A DNA stretch of 64,000 bases from contig CANLXL010000001.1 of the NCBI GenBank assembly GCA_947495125.1, forward strand, positions 620,001 through 684,000, written 5' to 3'. The notes under the pieces were generated by a model, which searched no databases, was not told the DNA's origin, and saw only the letters and a list, made by a program, of their open reading frames with translations. Position 1 is the first letter of the stretch. The number at the start of each line of letters is the position of its first letter. Shown piece after piece: positions 35,682 through 44,801 of this stretch. This DNA comes from an uncultured Flaviramulus sp. (GTDB taxonomy: Bacteria > Bacteroidota > Bacteroidia > Flavobacteriales > Flavobacteriaceae). The position numbers and the translations under genes are program-made.

Positions 35682-36044
35682 TTATATTAAAGTCGCTCTC
35701 ATTTTTTTTGTCATACCCTTTACAACCATATCATAAGAATGATCTATAAGTTTAAGAACAAGCTCTTGTTTTAACTCTCCGGTATGCAATGAAACGGTAT
35801 TCCAATGTTTATTACTTACGTAGGGGCCCGCATAGATACTTTGGTACGTTTCTCTAAGTTCGAGAGTATATTCGGGGTCGCATTTTAAAGTTACCACGGC
35901 TTCACCTTGCTCCCACTTATTTAATGGTGCCATCGCAAACATTTTGTTTAGCACTTTAAATACTAAGGTGTTTTCATCAAAAGGGAAGCTTTCGTTGGCT
36001 CCTTTTTTAGCCAAGCAGTAATTTCTTAATTGTTCAATATTCAT
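35682..36044 (-). CDS. MmcQ/YjbR family protein
   Basis: 120 residues. The pattern NIEQLRNYCLAKKGANESFPFD, followed by VFKVLNKMFA and a C-terminal KHWNTVSL, is that of the MmcQ/YjbR family, which has a CyaY-like fold and is believed to bind DNA in some members. It is the last of a chain of minus-strand genes starting at 39973, with 3 bases to the DUF4230 gene. Confidence 0.9.
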   Translation of the reverse strand: MNIEQLRNYCLAKKGANESFPFDENTLVFKVLNKMFAMAPLNKWEQGEAVVTLKCDPEYTLELRETYQSIYAGPYVSNKHWNTVSLHTGELKQELVLKLIDHSYDMVVKGMTKKMRATLI

Positions 36045-36047
36045 AAG

Positions 36048-36656
36048 CTACTCAAGAGTTTTTACTCGCTCTTCTTCAATCTTTAGCGATGAATAATCTA
36101 ACTTCCAGCCAATGGTTTCAACAATAGCCTCCATAAGCCCGATGGTTTCTAAAGCTTCTTTTTGAGCAACCTGTATTAAACCGCTTTCGGGTATTTTGTC
36201 TGTAATATGTTGTTTGGCTTCGGTATGTAGATCGGTAAGATCGGTGGCTTCAAATTTATTAAACAAGCCATCCGACTTATCATAATAATTCAAATTAGTT
36301 TCTATAGATAGGATTTCAGGTTGTGGAAAATGTTTTAAAATGATTTTCTTTTTTTCATTATCTGATTCCAAATTAATCTTCGATAAATCGTACCCCACAT
36401 AGGCTTTAGCATTTATAACTACCAAAGCCTTCTTTTTACTTGAAATAAGTTTTAAGAACTTTTCCTTAACATCTTCATAATGATAAATTTCCGCAAAATC
36501 CCCTTCTACAGTTATAAACTTACAAACGGTTTTAATCTTATCCAAAAGCAACACCGATTGTGAGTTCACCAAGTGTTTCTTCTTCATAGATTTTAGGTAA
36601 GTCACCACACCTAAACTCGCTAAAATACCGATAATAATTCCTAGAAAAGCTTCCAT
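36048..36656 (-). CDS. DUF4230 domain membrane-anchored protein
   Basis: 202 residues with one N-terminal transmembrane helix (residues 3-20) and a soluble domain matching DUF4230: LDKIKTVCKFITVEGDFAEIYHYED and AYVGYDLSKINLESD. The function is unknown. It is separated by 3 bases from the cyclase gene upstream and 3 from the YjbR-like gene downstream, so it is clearly part of the operon. Confidence 0.88.
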   Translation of the reverse strand: MEAFLGIIIGILASLGVVTYLKSMKKKHLVNSQSVLLLDKIKTVCKFITVEGDFAEIYHYEDVKEKFLKLISSKKKALVVINAKAYVGYDLSKINLESDNEKKKIILKHFPQPEILSIETNLNYYDKSDGLFNKFEATDLTDLHTEAKQHITDKIPESGLIQVAQKEALETIGLMEAIVETIGWKLDYSSLKIEEERVKTLE

Positions 36657-36659
36657 ATA

Positions 36660-37406
36660 CTAGATAATTTTATACAAAATAGGTTTACTTGGAGCCGCAT
36701 CATTCTCGAATGGAGCGATTTGCAAATTTAAAAAAAAGCAGCCGTCATCGACGGTATTAGGGACATAAATAAACTCGGTAATTGTGGCGTCCATTCTCAT
36801 TTTTCCCTTGGTATTCCAAAAGGCGTTATGCGCTAATAACTTGCAATCATCTTTTTCTTTATCAACACTTGGTAAATCTATTAATATATGTTTTACTCCC
36901 TTTTCTCTCAGATATACAGCAGCTTCTTCCAATAAATATGGCGGATTCGTATTCGAATATTGCATGGTTATTTTCTCACTTGTATTTGGGATCGTCCTAA
37001 TCACTATAGCATCTCTTTTTTTATTTCCTATAGCAAATTGCAGTTGTTTTTTAGAGATTACAAAATCGCCATTTAACTTTTCCGGTGCTACGGTGATCAC
37101 CTCAGCTAAAAAGAAAAATTGTTTTAAATTCTCATTTATGGAATGTACTTTTTCAGTAATATGCCCAACACATTCTGTATGTGTTCCATGGGCATGTGGA
37201 TTGAAGGAAATAGCATTAAAATTTATACAGGAGCCTTCGGCTACGCTTGCGATCCACTCACGGTCTTTTACGGGCTCTATCTTTGGCGGACCCACATACC
37301 AGGCATTGACGTTATCTTTTGAAGCTCTTAAAGGCATCGAAATATCAATGGGTTGGGACAAATCTATCTGAAGTTTTCTTGAATTATATTGAATGGTTGC
37401 TAACAT
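36660..37406 (-). CDS. Cyclase family (kynurenine formamidase-like) metal hydrolase
   Basis: 248 residues of the cyclase family. The signature HAHGTHTECVGHI near residues 71-83 supplies the His ligands and is shared with kynurenine formamidase-type amidohydrolases; LIDLPSVDKEKDD further on is also typical. True kynurenine formamidases carry HxGTHxDxPxH, so the Glu-Cys-Val variant suggests a different substrate. Cytoplasmic. It lies 76 bases after hemW. Confidence 0.87.
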   Translation of the reverse strand: MLATIQYNSRKLQIDLSQPIDISMPLRASKDNVNAWYVGPPKIEPVKDREWIASVAEGSCINFNAISFNPHAHGTHTECVGHITEKVHSINENLKQFFFLAEVITVAPEKLNGDFVISKKQLQFAIGNKKRDAIVIRTIPNTSEKITMQYSNTNPPYLLEEAAVYLREKGVKHILIDLPSVDKEKDDCKLLAHNAFWNTKGKMRMDATITEFIYVPNTVDDGCFFLNLQIAPFENDAAPSKPILYKII

Positions 37407-37482
37407 TTATACTGAATTTATTTCGGGACCTTTTTAAAATCAAATCTATAGTTCCAAATATAAGTTTTTTAATATCCTGAAA

Positions 37483-38631
37483 CTAGTTCAGCATAAATAA
37501 ATCCGCCGCAATACCATCTACTAAGAACTTGCCTTTTTGCGTCGTTTTTAAAATGTTCAAATTGGGTTGAGCATCAAACTCTGAAATCATAAGCAAGTTT
37601 TTAGATATAAATTTTTCTGAGGCCTGTTTTAAATGGGTCGCATAGGCCTTCCCAAAATCTCTTTCAATTTTATATAAAGACACCCCCCAAATGGTTCTAA
37701 GACCCGTCATGATATATTCGTTAAACCGATCTTTAACTGACAATGTTTCGACAGTTTTAGGAACGATATTGTTTTGCATGGATTGGATATATTTTGAATT
37801 ATTCGAAATATTCCAACTACGTTGTTTTCCGTTGAATGAATGTGCCGATGGACCAATACCCAAATACGACTTGCCTTGCCAATAGGATGTATTGTGCTTC
37901 GAAAAGAAATCAGGTTTTCCAAAATTAGAGATTTCATAATGCACAAATCCATAAGCACTCGTTTTCTCTACGAGGTGGTTAAAATGCTCTAAGGCCAATG
38001 CTTCATCAATTGGTGGGTAAGTCCCTTTTTTTATAAAGGTATCCAACGCTGTTTTTGGTTCAACCGTTAAAGCATAACTGGATATATGATGAACTCCAAA
38101 ACCAAAAGCCATTTCCAAATTTTTATTCCACTTTTCCAAACTCATCTTCGGTATACCGTAGATTAAATCGACGGTTATATTTTTAAAGTGACGGGTTGCT
38201 TCTTGTAAACATTGTTTAGCTTCCGAAGCATTATGCGCCCTATTCATAGCTTGCAAATCGTCTTCAAAAAAAGATTGTACACCAATACTCAACCTGTTAA
38301 TTTGGGTATTTGCGAGTTCACTTATTTGTTCGCTGGTGAGATCATCCGGATTTGCTTCTAAAGTGATTTCGGGGGTTTCAATGACCGAATAATTATTATG
38401 GATCGCATCCATGACAAACTGTAATTCGTCAATCGTCAATAACGATGGTGTCCCTCCACCGAAATAAATGGTTTCGATGGATTGGTTTTGGAGCTCATCA
38501 CGTCGTAATTCTAACTCTTTTACAAGCGCCTGAATCAATGCACCTTTCTTTTTTAATGAGGTTGAAAAATGAAAGTCACAATAAAAGCAAGCTTGTTTAC
38601 AAAAGGGAATATGGATGTAGATACCTGCCAT
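37483..38631 (-). CDS. hemW: Radical SAM heme chaperone HemW
   Basis: 382 residues. The iron-sulfur site CKQACFYCDF (Cys11, Cys15, Cys18) begins right after MAGIYIHIPF, followed by ETIYFGGGTPSLL and RLSIGVQSF; these are HemW/HemN family hallmarks. The fourth Cys of true coproporphyrinogen oxidase HemN (CxxxCxxCxC) is absent, which marks it as HemW, a heme-transfer protein. The ATG shares one base with the stop of a 48-codon gene upstream (TAATG), so its translation is probably coupled to that small gene. Confidence 0.93.
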   Translation of the reverse strand: MAGIYIHIPFCKQACFYCDFHFSTSLKKKGALIQALVKELELRRDELQNQSIETIYFGGGTPSLLTIDELQFVMDAIHNNYSVIETPEITLEANPDDLTSEQISELANTQINRLSIGVQSFFEDDLQAMNRAHNASEAKQCLQEATRHFKNITVDLIYGIPKMSLEKWNKNLEMAFGFGVHHISSYALTVEPKTALDTFIKKGTYPPIDEALALEHFNHLVEKTSAYGFVHYEISNFGKPDFFSKHNTSYWQGKSYLGIGPSAHSFNGKQRSWNISNNSKYIQSMQNNIVPKTVETLSVKDRFNEYIMTGLRTIWGVSLYKIERDFGKAYATHLKQASEKFISKNLLMISEFDAQPNLNILKTTQKGKFLVDGIAADLFMLN

Positions 38632-38777
38632 TACTTACTCTTAAGCCAAACTATAATTAATAAAATCCAATTCGCCATTATCATGTAGGATATTAACATT
38701 AGGACATAGGAAAAGATGATCCTGAATACATAACCGATACTCCGTTTTTGAAACAACGGTATCAAAGCATAAATCAT
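38631..38777 (-). CDS. Small hydrophobic membrane protein between ruvC and hemW
   Basis: 48 codons, ATG at 38777 to TAA at 38631. It begins MIYALIPLFQKRSIGYVFRI and is strongly hydrophobic, with one or two membrane helices over roughly residues 16-45 and the basic end WLKSK. It lies 3 bases after the ruvC stop, and its TAA overlaps the hemW ATG by one base, so the reading frame fills the gap exactly. That fit, plus the basic/hydrophobic composition, argues for a real gene. No family is recognised. Confidence 0.72.
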   Translation of the reverse strand: MIYALIPLFQKRSIGYVFRIIFSYVLMLISYMIMANWILLIIVWLKSK

Positions 38778-38780
38778 TTG

Positions 38781-39335
38781 CTACTTTTTAATTCGACCTT
38801 CATTCTGCTTTACAAAACTCGCCCAACCGGAATAACTTTTACCAACAGTCACTTTTCCCGAATTATAAAAATGACACACTGCAGCAGCCAATCCATCGGT
38901 AGCGTCTAAATTTTTAGGCAGTGTTTTTAAGTCCAATAGGCTTTGAAGCATTTTTGCCACTTGCTCTTTGCTAGCATTTCCATTCCCCGTAATGGCCATT
39001 TTAATTTTTTTCGGCAGATATTCTGTAATGGGTATTTCCCTGCTCAAACCAGCTGCCATAGCAACGCCCTGAGCGCGACCCAATTTAAGCATACTTTGAA
39101 CATTCTTCCCGAAAAACGGAGCTTCAATGGCTATTTCATCAGGCTTATGGGTGTCTATAAGTTCTATGGTACGTTCAAAAATAAGTTTCAGTTTTAAATA
39201 ATGATCGCTGTACTTTTTAAGATCAAGCTCATTAAGCTGTAAAAAATGCATCTTTTTCCCCTCCACTTTTATGAGTCCGAACCCCATAATGGTTGTCCCG
39301 GGATCTATCCCTAATATTATTTTTTCTTTATTCAT
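38781..39335 (-). CDS. ruvC: Crossover junction endodeoxyribonuclease RuvC
   Basis: 184 residues from the ATG at 39335, which shares a base with the stop of the upstream gene; an ATG 9 bases earlier is less likely. [15 protein letters not shown] carries the first catalytic Asp, IEAPFFGKN the Glu, and [16 protein letters not shown] the last acidic residues. It resolves Holliday junctions with RuvAB. The C-terminal tail has extra basic residues after the catalytic domain. Confidence 0.96.
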   Translation of the reverse strand: MNKEKIILGIDPGTTIMGFGLIKVEGKKMHFLQLNELDLKKYSDHYLKLKLIFERTIELIDTHKPDEIAIEAPFFGKNVQSMLKLGRAQGVAMAAGLSREIPITEYLPKKIKMAITGNGNASKEQVAKMLQSLLDLKTLPKNLDATDGLAAAVCHFYNSGKVTVGKSYSGWASFVKQNEGRIKK

Positions 39336-39973
39336 TAATCGCAATATTGGCAGCCACTTAACGAAATAGAAGCGCCAATAGTTAGTGTTAAAATATCTCC
39401 ATTAAAGGATCCAAATCCCTCAGATATCGGATTAAAATCTTTACCAAACCCTAAAATATATGAGCCGTCTAAATACACCGAAAGCTTATCTGAAATTCCA
39501 TAATGAAACTCTATACCGGCCATAGCATTAAGAAACGAGTTGTTATTTTGTGTATAATTGCCCAAGGGTTTTACCGATGAAAATCCGGGACCGGCATGAA
39601 CAAATGTACCTACCCGTTGAGGGAGAAAACCAAAAACACGAGTAGCATCATAAACCAATTGTGCATTAAGTCGGGTATAATTGACTTTGAATTCCGGAGT
39701 ATTGCTCAAGTTTGAAAAGCGGTTATATCCAAAATCTAATTTTGCACCTAATTTTGGCTTAAACATATATTGAACACCCAGGTTAATACTGGGAAAGTTT
39801 ATTGATTTGGCTTGAAAATTATTAACAAAGCCATTTTGAGAGGGACTATTAACCCCTAACGCAAATTGTGCTTTTACGGTACTGGTATCTCCCTGAGAAA
39901 ACCCTAAAAGCCCACATAATATAAAAGTGATGTACAGGAATATATTTTTAAAAATTCTAAAGTTTAGAGGCAT
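39335..39973 (-). CDS. Outer-membrane beta-barrel protein
   Basis: 212 residues from the ATG at 39973, chosen because a signal peptide follows (cleavage near LGFSQG); the frame further upstream overlaps the divergent gene. The mature protein has alternating strands of an OmpA-like small barrel, for example [18 protein letters not shown] and [15 protein letters not shown], and ends with SGCQYCD rather than the usual terminal aromatic residue. Role unknown. Its stop overlaps the ruvC start, so it leads the ruvC-hemW operon. Confidence 0.8.
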   Translation of the reverse strand: MPLNFRIFKNIFLYITFILCGLLGFSQGDTSTVKAQFALGVNSPSQNGFVNNFQAKSINFPSINLGVQYMFKPKLGAKLDFGYNRFSNLSNTPEFKVNYTRLNAQLVYDATRVFGFLPQRVGTFVHAGPGFSSVKPLGNYTQNNNSFLNAMAGIEFHYGISDKLSVYLDGSYILGFGKDFNPISEGFGSFNGDILTLTIGASISLSGCQYCD

Positions 39974-40011
39974 ACAATAATATTGGCTTAATTTGCATGT
40001 ATCAATTTGAT

Positions 40012-40983
40012 ATGACAAACAACACATTGCTATACAAAACTAAACAATTCTTTTTTGTGCTCATTAAATTAAGCATTGTAGTTGGGGCTTTTTATTTTAT
40101 TTATGAAAAACTTACAAATAATGACCAGCTACAATTCTCCGTTTTTATCGATTTTTTATCTGAAAAGCACATATTTTCGTCAAAAACAATCGTTTTTTTG
40201 CTTTTTTTAAGCATTTCTAACTGGTTTTTTGAAATTTTAAAATGGAGGTCGTTGGTCTCTTTCGTAGAAAAAATCACATTTAAAAATGCACTCGAACAAA
40301 GTTTAGGAGCTTTAACAGCGTCACTGTTCACCCCAAACAGAATTGGAGAATATGGAGCCAAGGCCATTTACTATACGCGCTCTTTTAGAAAACGCATTAT
40401 GCTCGTCAACTTATTAAGCAACATATTACAAATGGGGGTCACTACTATTTTGGGGATCATAGGCTTTTGTTTTTTTATAACATCTTATGCGGTTCCTATA
40501 GATTTTGATAAGATATGGAAGCTTTTCATCGTGGGTTCATTTATTTTTCTTGCCCTCGCTATTGTCATCAAAAAAAGCAAGGTCACCATTAAAGGGTTTT
40601 CTTTAAAAAAAATACAAGGTTTCATCATATCCTTTCCAAGGAAAAAATTGATTTTCGGCTTTCTTTTCTCCCTATTACGCTATGCCATTTTTTCATTTCA
40701 GTTTTACACTTTATTACAACTTTTTGATGTAAATATGAGCTATATCCACGCTATGGTGTTAATTACATCCATGTATTTAACGGCTTCAATTATGCCATCC
40801 ATTTTTATTTTTGATGTGGTTATCAAAGGAAGCCTTTCTCTTTATATATTCTCATTTGCAGGTGTTAACGCGCTTACTGTTTTAAGTATTATTACTCTAA
40901 TGTGGGTCTTAAATTTTGTTCTCCCCAGTATGCTTGGTAGTTTTTATGTGCTTAATTTTAACATTCCAAAAAACGAAGATTAA
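40012..40983 (+). CDS. Lysylphosphatidylglycerol synthase TM-type (UPF0104) flippase-like protein
   Basis: 323 residues from the ATG at 40012; the earlier start at 39997 adds only MYQFD. It has about eight hydrophobic helices and motifs of the LPG synthase TM/UPF0104 family, including LGALTASLFTPNRIGEYGAKA, typical of the first cytoplasmic loop. Members without the soluble synthase domain are thought to move lipid-linked molecules across the membrane. It is followed after 2 bases by a glycosyltransferase gene, suggesting joint work on a lipid or glycolipid. Only 38 bases separate it from the divergent barrel gene. Confidence 0.85.
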   Translation: MTNNTLLYKTKQFFFVLIKLSIVVGAFYFIYEKLTNNDQLQFSVFIDFLSEKHIFSSKTIVFLLFLSISNWFFEILKWRSLVSFVEKITFKNALEQSLGALTASLFTPNRIGEYGAKAIYYTRSFRKRIMLVNLLSNILQMGVTTILGIIGFCFFITSYAVPIDFDKIWKLFIVGSFIFLALAIVIKKSKVTIKGFSLKKIQGFIISFPRKKLIFGFLFSLLRYAIFSFQFYTLLQLFDVNMSYIHAMVLITSMYLTASIMPSIFIFDVVIKGSLSLYIFSFAGVNALTVLSIITLMWVLNFVLPSMLGSFYVLNFNIPKNED

Positions 40984-40985
40984 TT

Positions 40986-42131
40986 ATGGTTTTAATCGGT
41001 ATTATAATCACATTGGCCTATTTATGTCTCATAGGAAGTTTTGTTTATGGCTTTGATAAGGTCTCCGTTTTTAAATTGAAAAACCTTAGTTCTGAGACTG
41101 GATTTTCGATCATTATTCCTTTTAGAAACGAAGCTGAAAATTTGCCCAACCTGTTACAATCTATAGCTTCTCTGGAATACCCTAAGCATTTATTCGAGGT
41201 GATTTTAATTGATGATGATTCTGATGATGATTCGGTTGAGGTCATTAAAAAAGTTCTGGATAGAATCCCGTTAAAAATCGGTGTCACTCGAACTGATATT
41301 TCAATTATTAAAAATGTAAACGTTTCAAACGCGCCAAAAAAAGATGCCATCACTACGGGTATTCAGCATTCAAAACATGAATGGATACTGACCACAGATG
41401 CCGATTGTATCTTACCAAAATATTGGCTGGACAGTTTTGACGAATATATTCAAACCAGGGTATGCCAATGTATTGTTGCTCCTGTAACCTACTCACCTAA
41501 ACAGGGTTTTTTAAATCGCTTTCAATTACTGGATATATTAAGTTTGCAAGGCGTAACTATGGGTGGTTTTGGAATCAAAACGCCTTTTTTATGTAATGGT
41601 GCTAATTTCGCTTACCGAAAGAACTTCTTTAAAATGCTACAGGGATTTGATGGCAATACCAATATTGCCAGTGGTGACGACATCTTTCTTTTGGAAAAAG
41701 CTGTAAAATCGTATCCTGATAGCGTTCATTATTTAAAATGTGAACAGGCTATCATGACGACTCAATCGCAACCTTCATGGAAGACATTAAAAGAGCAGCG
41801 CATACGTTGGGCTGCGAAAACAAGTGCCTATAAAAACCTTTTTGGACAATTAACGGGATTGATTGTGCTATTAATGAATGTACTCATTATTATCTTAATA
41901 TTATCGACTCTTTTTGGCAGCTTTAATATGAACATTTTAGTCTACATTCTAATGATTAAATTTGCTATAGATTTCTATTTAATCTTCAAATCGGCCTTAT
42001 TCTTCGATCAGAAACATGTACTGAGGTCGTATATTTTTGGATTTATGTTATATCCGTTTTTTAGTGTTTATATTGCTTTTATTGCTATGTTTAGCAACTA
42101 CAAATGGAAAGGCAGAAATTTTAAAAAATAG
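40986..42131 (+). CDS. Membrane-associated family 2 glycosyltransferase
   Basis: 381 residues. One N-terminal helix, then a GT-A domain with IIPFRNEAENLPNLL, VILIDDDSDDDS, TTDADCILP (DxD) and QRIRWAAK (QxxRW), followed by two or three C-terminal transmembrane helices. This is the layout of processive or lipid-linked GT2 enzymes that use nucleotide sugars at the inner face of the membrane. Acceptor and sugar are unknown; the flippase-like neighbour points to an envelope glycolipid. Confidence 0.92.
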   Translation: MVLIGIIITLAYLCLIGSFVYGFDKVSVFKLKNLSSETGFSIIIPFRNEAENLPNLLQSIASLEYPKHLFEVILIDDDSDDDSVEVIKKVLDRIPLKIGVTRTDISIIKNVNVSNAPKKDAITTGIQHSKHEWILTTDADCILPKYWLDSFDEYIQTRVCQCIVAPVTYSPKQGFLNRFQLLDILSLQGVTMGGFGIKTPFLCNGANFAYRKNFFKMLQGFDGNTNIASGDDIFLLEKAVKSYPDSVHYLKCEQAIMTTQSQPSWKTLKEQRIRWAAKTSAYKNLFGQLTGLIVLLMNVLIIILILSTLFGSFNMNILVYILMIKFAIDFYLIFKSALFFDQKHVLRSYIFGFMLYPFFSVYIAFIAMFSNYKWKGRNFKK

Positions 42132-42210
42132 GACTATTTCATTTATTTTTAGTAGCTTTACATAGCTGTGCCAGATACAGTTAAAGTATAACCCCAAATC
42201 TTTTAATCTC

Positions 42211-43077
42211 ATGAAAAAGGTCTTTTTTTTACTCCTACTTATATGTTATTCTTTGTCCGTATCCGGACAGCAACAATACACCATTAACGGAAAACCCTAC
42301 GAACTTAAAACCGCAGTAGAAGGTCATTTAGATTTACTTTGGACTATTATTGACAAGCATTATCACTATTTTGTTAAAACAGATGATGGCAGTATTTCTG
42401 AACTATTAAACACTAAAGGCGAGACTAATAATTATCAGGAAGAGTATAAAGCACAACTCAAAGTACTTACTTCAAGCACTAAGCTATCAACTGAGGACCT
42501 AAAGTTTACATTACAGAGTTTAAAACAGTTTTTTAAAACTTATAATACCTCCATAGGGCATTCTGCTTACATTGAAGACCGGTCACCATTAAAACCGCGT
42601 TTAAGTCTTTACGGAGGTTTAACCAACCATCCCTTTGTCGCTAACCCAAATAATACTACAGCACCTTTTTTTGCCGCAGAACTTGAAGTTATTTCTTTAA
42701 ATGATAAATCAAGACATGCAGGTTTTTTCAATATTGAACATGCTTTAGATAATGACAATTTTAAATATTCAGCGACACAACTAGGTCTGGGATATCGATA
42801 TCGGTTTATTAAAAATACTGCATTTAATATGTACGGAAATCTTCTGTTTGCAAGCTATACATTTTCAAAAAATACCATAGCATTGACTAACACAACGGAT
42901 GAAATCGTTAAAAACTCAGCGTTTAAAATACCCTTTATCTTTGGTTTGGGTGCCGATTTGAAAATTAGTGACCGTAGTTTTATAACTTTATCCTATAACG
43001 AATTGTTTGCCTTATTTATAGAGAACAGTAATAACTTTCCGGTAGATTTTGCTGTAGGCTACAGACTGAATTTATAG
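42211..43077 (+). CDS. Exported protein with C-terminal outer-membrane barrel character
   Basis: 288 residues with a signal peptide (cleavage near SVSGQQ). The first 110 residues are polar and helical (KTAVEGHLDLLWTIIDKHYHYF), and the rest shows alternating strands such as LGLGYRYRFIKNTAFNMYGNLLF and a C-terminal VGYRLNL typical of outer-membrane barrels. No family is recognised. It is convergent with the next gene with 2 bases between stops. Confidence 0.7.
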   Translation: MKKVFFLLLLICYSLSVSGQQQYTINGKPYELKTAVEGHLDLLWTIIDKHYHYFVKTDDGSISELLNTKGETNNYQEEYKAQLKVLTSSTKLSTEDLKFTLQSLKQFFKTYNTSIGHSAYIEDRSPLKPRLSLYGGLTNHPFVANPNNTTAPFFAAELEVISLNDKSRHAGFFNIEHALDNDNFKYSATQLGLGYRYRFIKNTAFNMYGNLLFASYTFSKNTIALTNTTDEIVKNSAFKIPFIFGLGADLKISDRSFITLSYNELFALFIENSNNFPVDFAVGYRLNL

Positions 43078-43079
43078 AA

Positions 43080-43556
43080 CTAATTCATTTTAATGATAAT
43101 TGGTAATTTGAATTCTGTCGTGACATACTGACGTCTTTTAATAGCAGGGAAAATCTTAGGAAGGGAGTCCAAACTCTCATTCAGCAAGGTTTTTATATTT
43201 GGTATCTCTGCTAGAGTCACAGAATCTATCTTCGCATTTAAAAGTGTTAAAACACCTTTTTCCGAAATCTGGAATTGCAAAGCGATGGTATCGTTAATAT
43301 CTTGAGATACTATAATGGTTTCCTGCTGCAAGTATTTCGCTATATGTGTGCTTAAAACGTGCTCGAAACAGTTTTTCTTTTCTTGTTTAACCGCTAAGGA
43401 ATCACATATTGAAAATGTAGGATATTCATCCACATCATCCCAATTAAAAGTTTGTAATTCTTCTTTTAAAATTGCTTCGGATGATGTTTTCTTCACATTA
43501 AAATACTCACAGGAGGTAAGCCCTAAAATTACGATAAAAACACAAAATTGTTTCAT
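43080..43556 (-). CDS. Small lipoprotein with degenerate TonB_C-like domain
   Basis: 158 residues; lipobox LGLTSCEY with Cys near residue 16. The C-terminal 110 residues follow, at low similarity, the same pattern as the TonB_C repeats of the nearby M56 sensor: DEYPTFSICDS, a second Cys in KNCFEHVLSTHIAKYL, IALQFQISEKGVLT, an L-x-x-L-P-K-I-F-P turn and a final FKLPIIIK. It may therefore be a stand-alone relative of the sensor's repeat domain. This is alignment by eye. It lies 93 bases beyond the TPR gene on the same strand. Confidence 0.68.
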   Translation of the reverse strand: MKQFCVFIVILGLTSCEYFNVKKTSSEAILKEELQTFNWDDVDEYPTFSICDSLAVKQEKKNCFEHVLSTHIAKYLQQETIIVSQDINDTIALQFQISEKGVLTLLNAKIDSVTLAEIPNIKTLLNESLDSLPKIFPAIKRRQYVTTEFKLPIIIKMN

Positions 43557-43649
43557 GAATTAAAACTGAAACCGAAAAATACAATTTTTTTGGTTTTTAA
43601 ATCAACTTTCTCTTCATATTATAGAAACAAACGTTGGCTTCAGCTGAAT

Positions 43650-44801
43650 TTATTCCTCTTTATTTTCCGTTTTAAGAAATTTTTCTTCCTTCAATTCATC
43701 CAAGCGATATTGAGCGAACTTTATAAAAGGACTCTTTGGGTATTTTTTTTTAAAATCTTCGTACAGTTTAATCTTTGAGTCCAGATCTTCATAATATTCG
43801 TCTTTGGTTCTTACCAGAAAAAACTGTGTACCCGGGTTTTTCGGATTTTCTTTTAAGGATTTTTTTAAAGCGATAATGGCTTCTTTATATTTTTTTTGCT
43901 GGTTTAGTACGGTTCCCAGCTTCATATATTCGGCATCTAACGGCTGATCTAGCAACAATAAGGCTTTGCTCATATATTCTTCAGCCTTTTTAAAGTCGCT
44001 TATTTTTTCATAATAGGTTCCTATAACATAGATCGCCGTGGCGTCTAAAGGGTTAAACTTTAAAGCTAGCTTCCTTTGGGCAATAGCCTTTTCATACTCA
44101 TATAATTGGTAGTGGCACAAACTCAACTTTTCATGAATAAACTCTGAAGATTCTCCAAGTGTCACAAGCTTTTCAAACCAAATCGTAGCGTCCTTATAAT
44201 GCTGTCTCACATAATGATTCTGCGCTTTTAAACTTATTAATTCTTTGTTATTCTCGTAACTCTTTAGTCCCATATCCACATAATAATCCACCTGTTTATT
44301 ATGTCCCTTTTTAAGATGAAACTTAGCCATTTTATAAATGGCCTTTTGATGCGTCGTATCCAGCTGAAAGGCATTAAAGAATCTGTTTTGGGCCGTAGAA
44401 TCTTTGAGTTTCTCCAGAGCCAGCCCCAACTCATAATGGAAGTTTGGATTTTTATAGTCGATATAAACGAGTTTATTGAAGACCTCGGAAGCTTTTTTAT
44501 AATGTTTCGTTCGATATAAAAACTTTCCGTAATCATACTTTAACAGGGTATGGTCGGGGTTGGTTTCAACAGCTTTCTCATAGTTGGCAAGGGCTTCATC
44601 ATAATGACCAATGGCGATGTACGATTTTGCTATTTTATGATACACTTCCGGTAGATTATTATAGGTTTTGTACTGCGCGATCGCTTTGCTATAATTTCCA
44701 TAGACATACAAACTATCTGCAACGTTTAAAACCGAAGTTTGGGCTTCGGTTTTAAATATTGTTATTACTATTATTATTGTTGAAAGAACTGATCTAATCA
44801 C
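43650..44801 (-). CDS. Exported tetratricopeptide repeat protein
   Basis: 383 residues starting with GTG at 44801; a signal peptide follows immediately (cleavage near TEAQ), which supports this start. At least eight TPR-like helix pairs can be seen, for example AIGHYDEALANYEKAVETNPD, YEKAIAQRKLALKFNPLDA and KYKEAIIALKKSLKENPKNP. It should be a periplasmic or envelope scaffold. It overlaps the end of the M56 sensor gene by 8 bases, so it belongs to the BlaI-M56-TPR operon and may take part in sensing or in the response. Confidence 0.88.
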   Translation of the reverse strand: MIRSVLSTIIIVITIFKTEAQTSVLNVADSLYVYGNYSKAIAQYKTYNNLPEVYHKIAKSYIAIGHYDEALANYEKAVETNPDHTLLKYDYGKFLYRTKHYKKASEVFNKLVYIDYKNPNFHYELGLALEKLKDSTAQNRFFNAFQLDTTHQKAIYKMAKFHLKKGHNKQVDYYVDMGLKSYENNKELISLKAQNHYVRQHYKDATIWFEKLVTLGESSEFIHEKLSLCHYQLYEYEKAIAQRKLALKFNPLDATAIYVIGTYYEKISDFKKAEEYMSKALLLLDQPLDAEYMKLGTVLNQQKKYKEAIIALKKSLKENPKNPGTQFFLVRTKDEYYEDLDSKIKLYEDFKKKYPKSPFIKFAQYRLDELKEEKFLKTENKEE

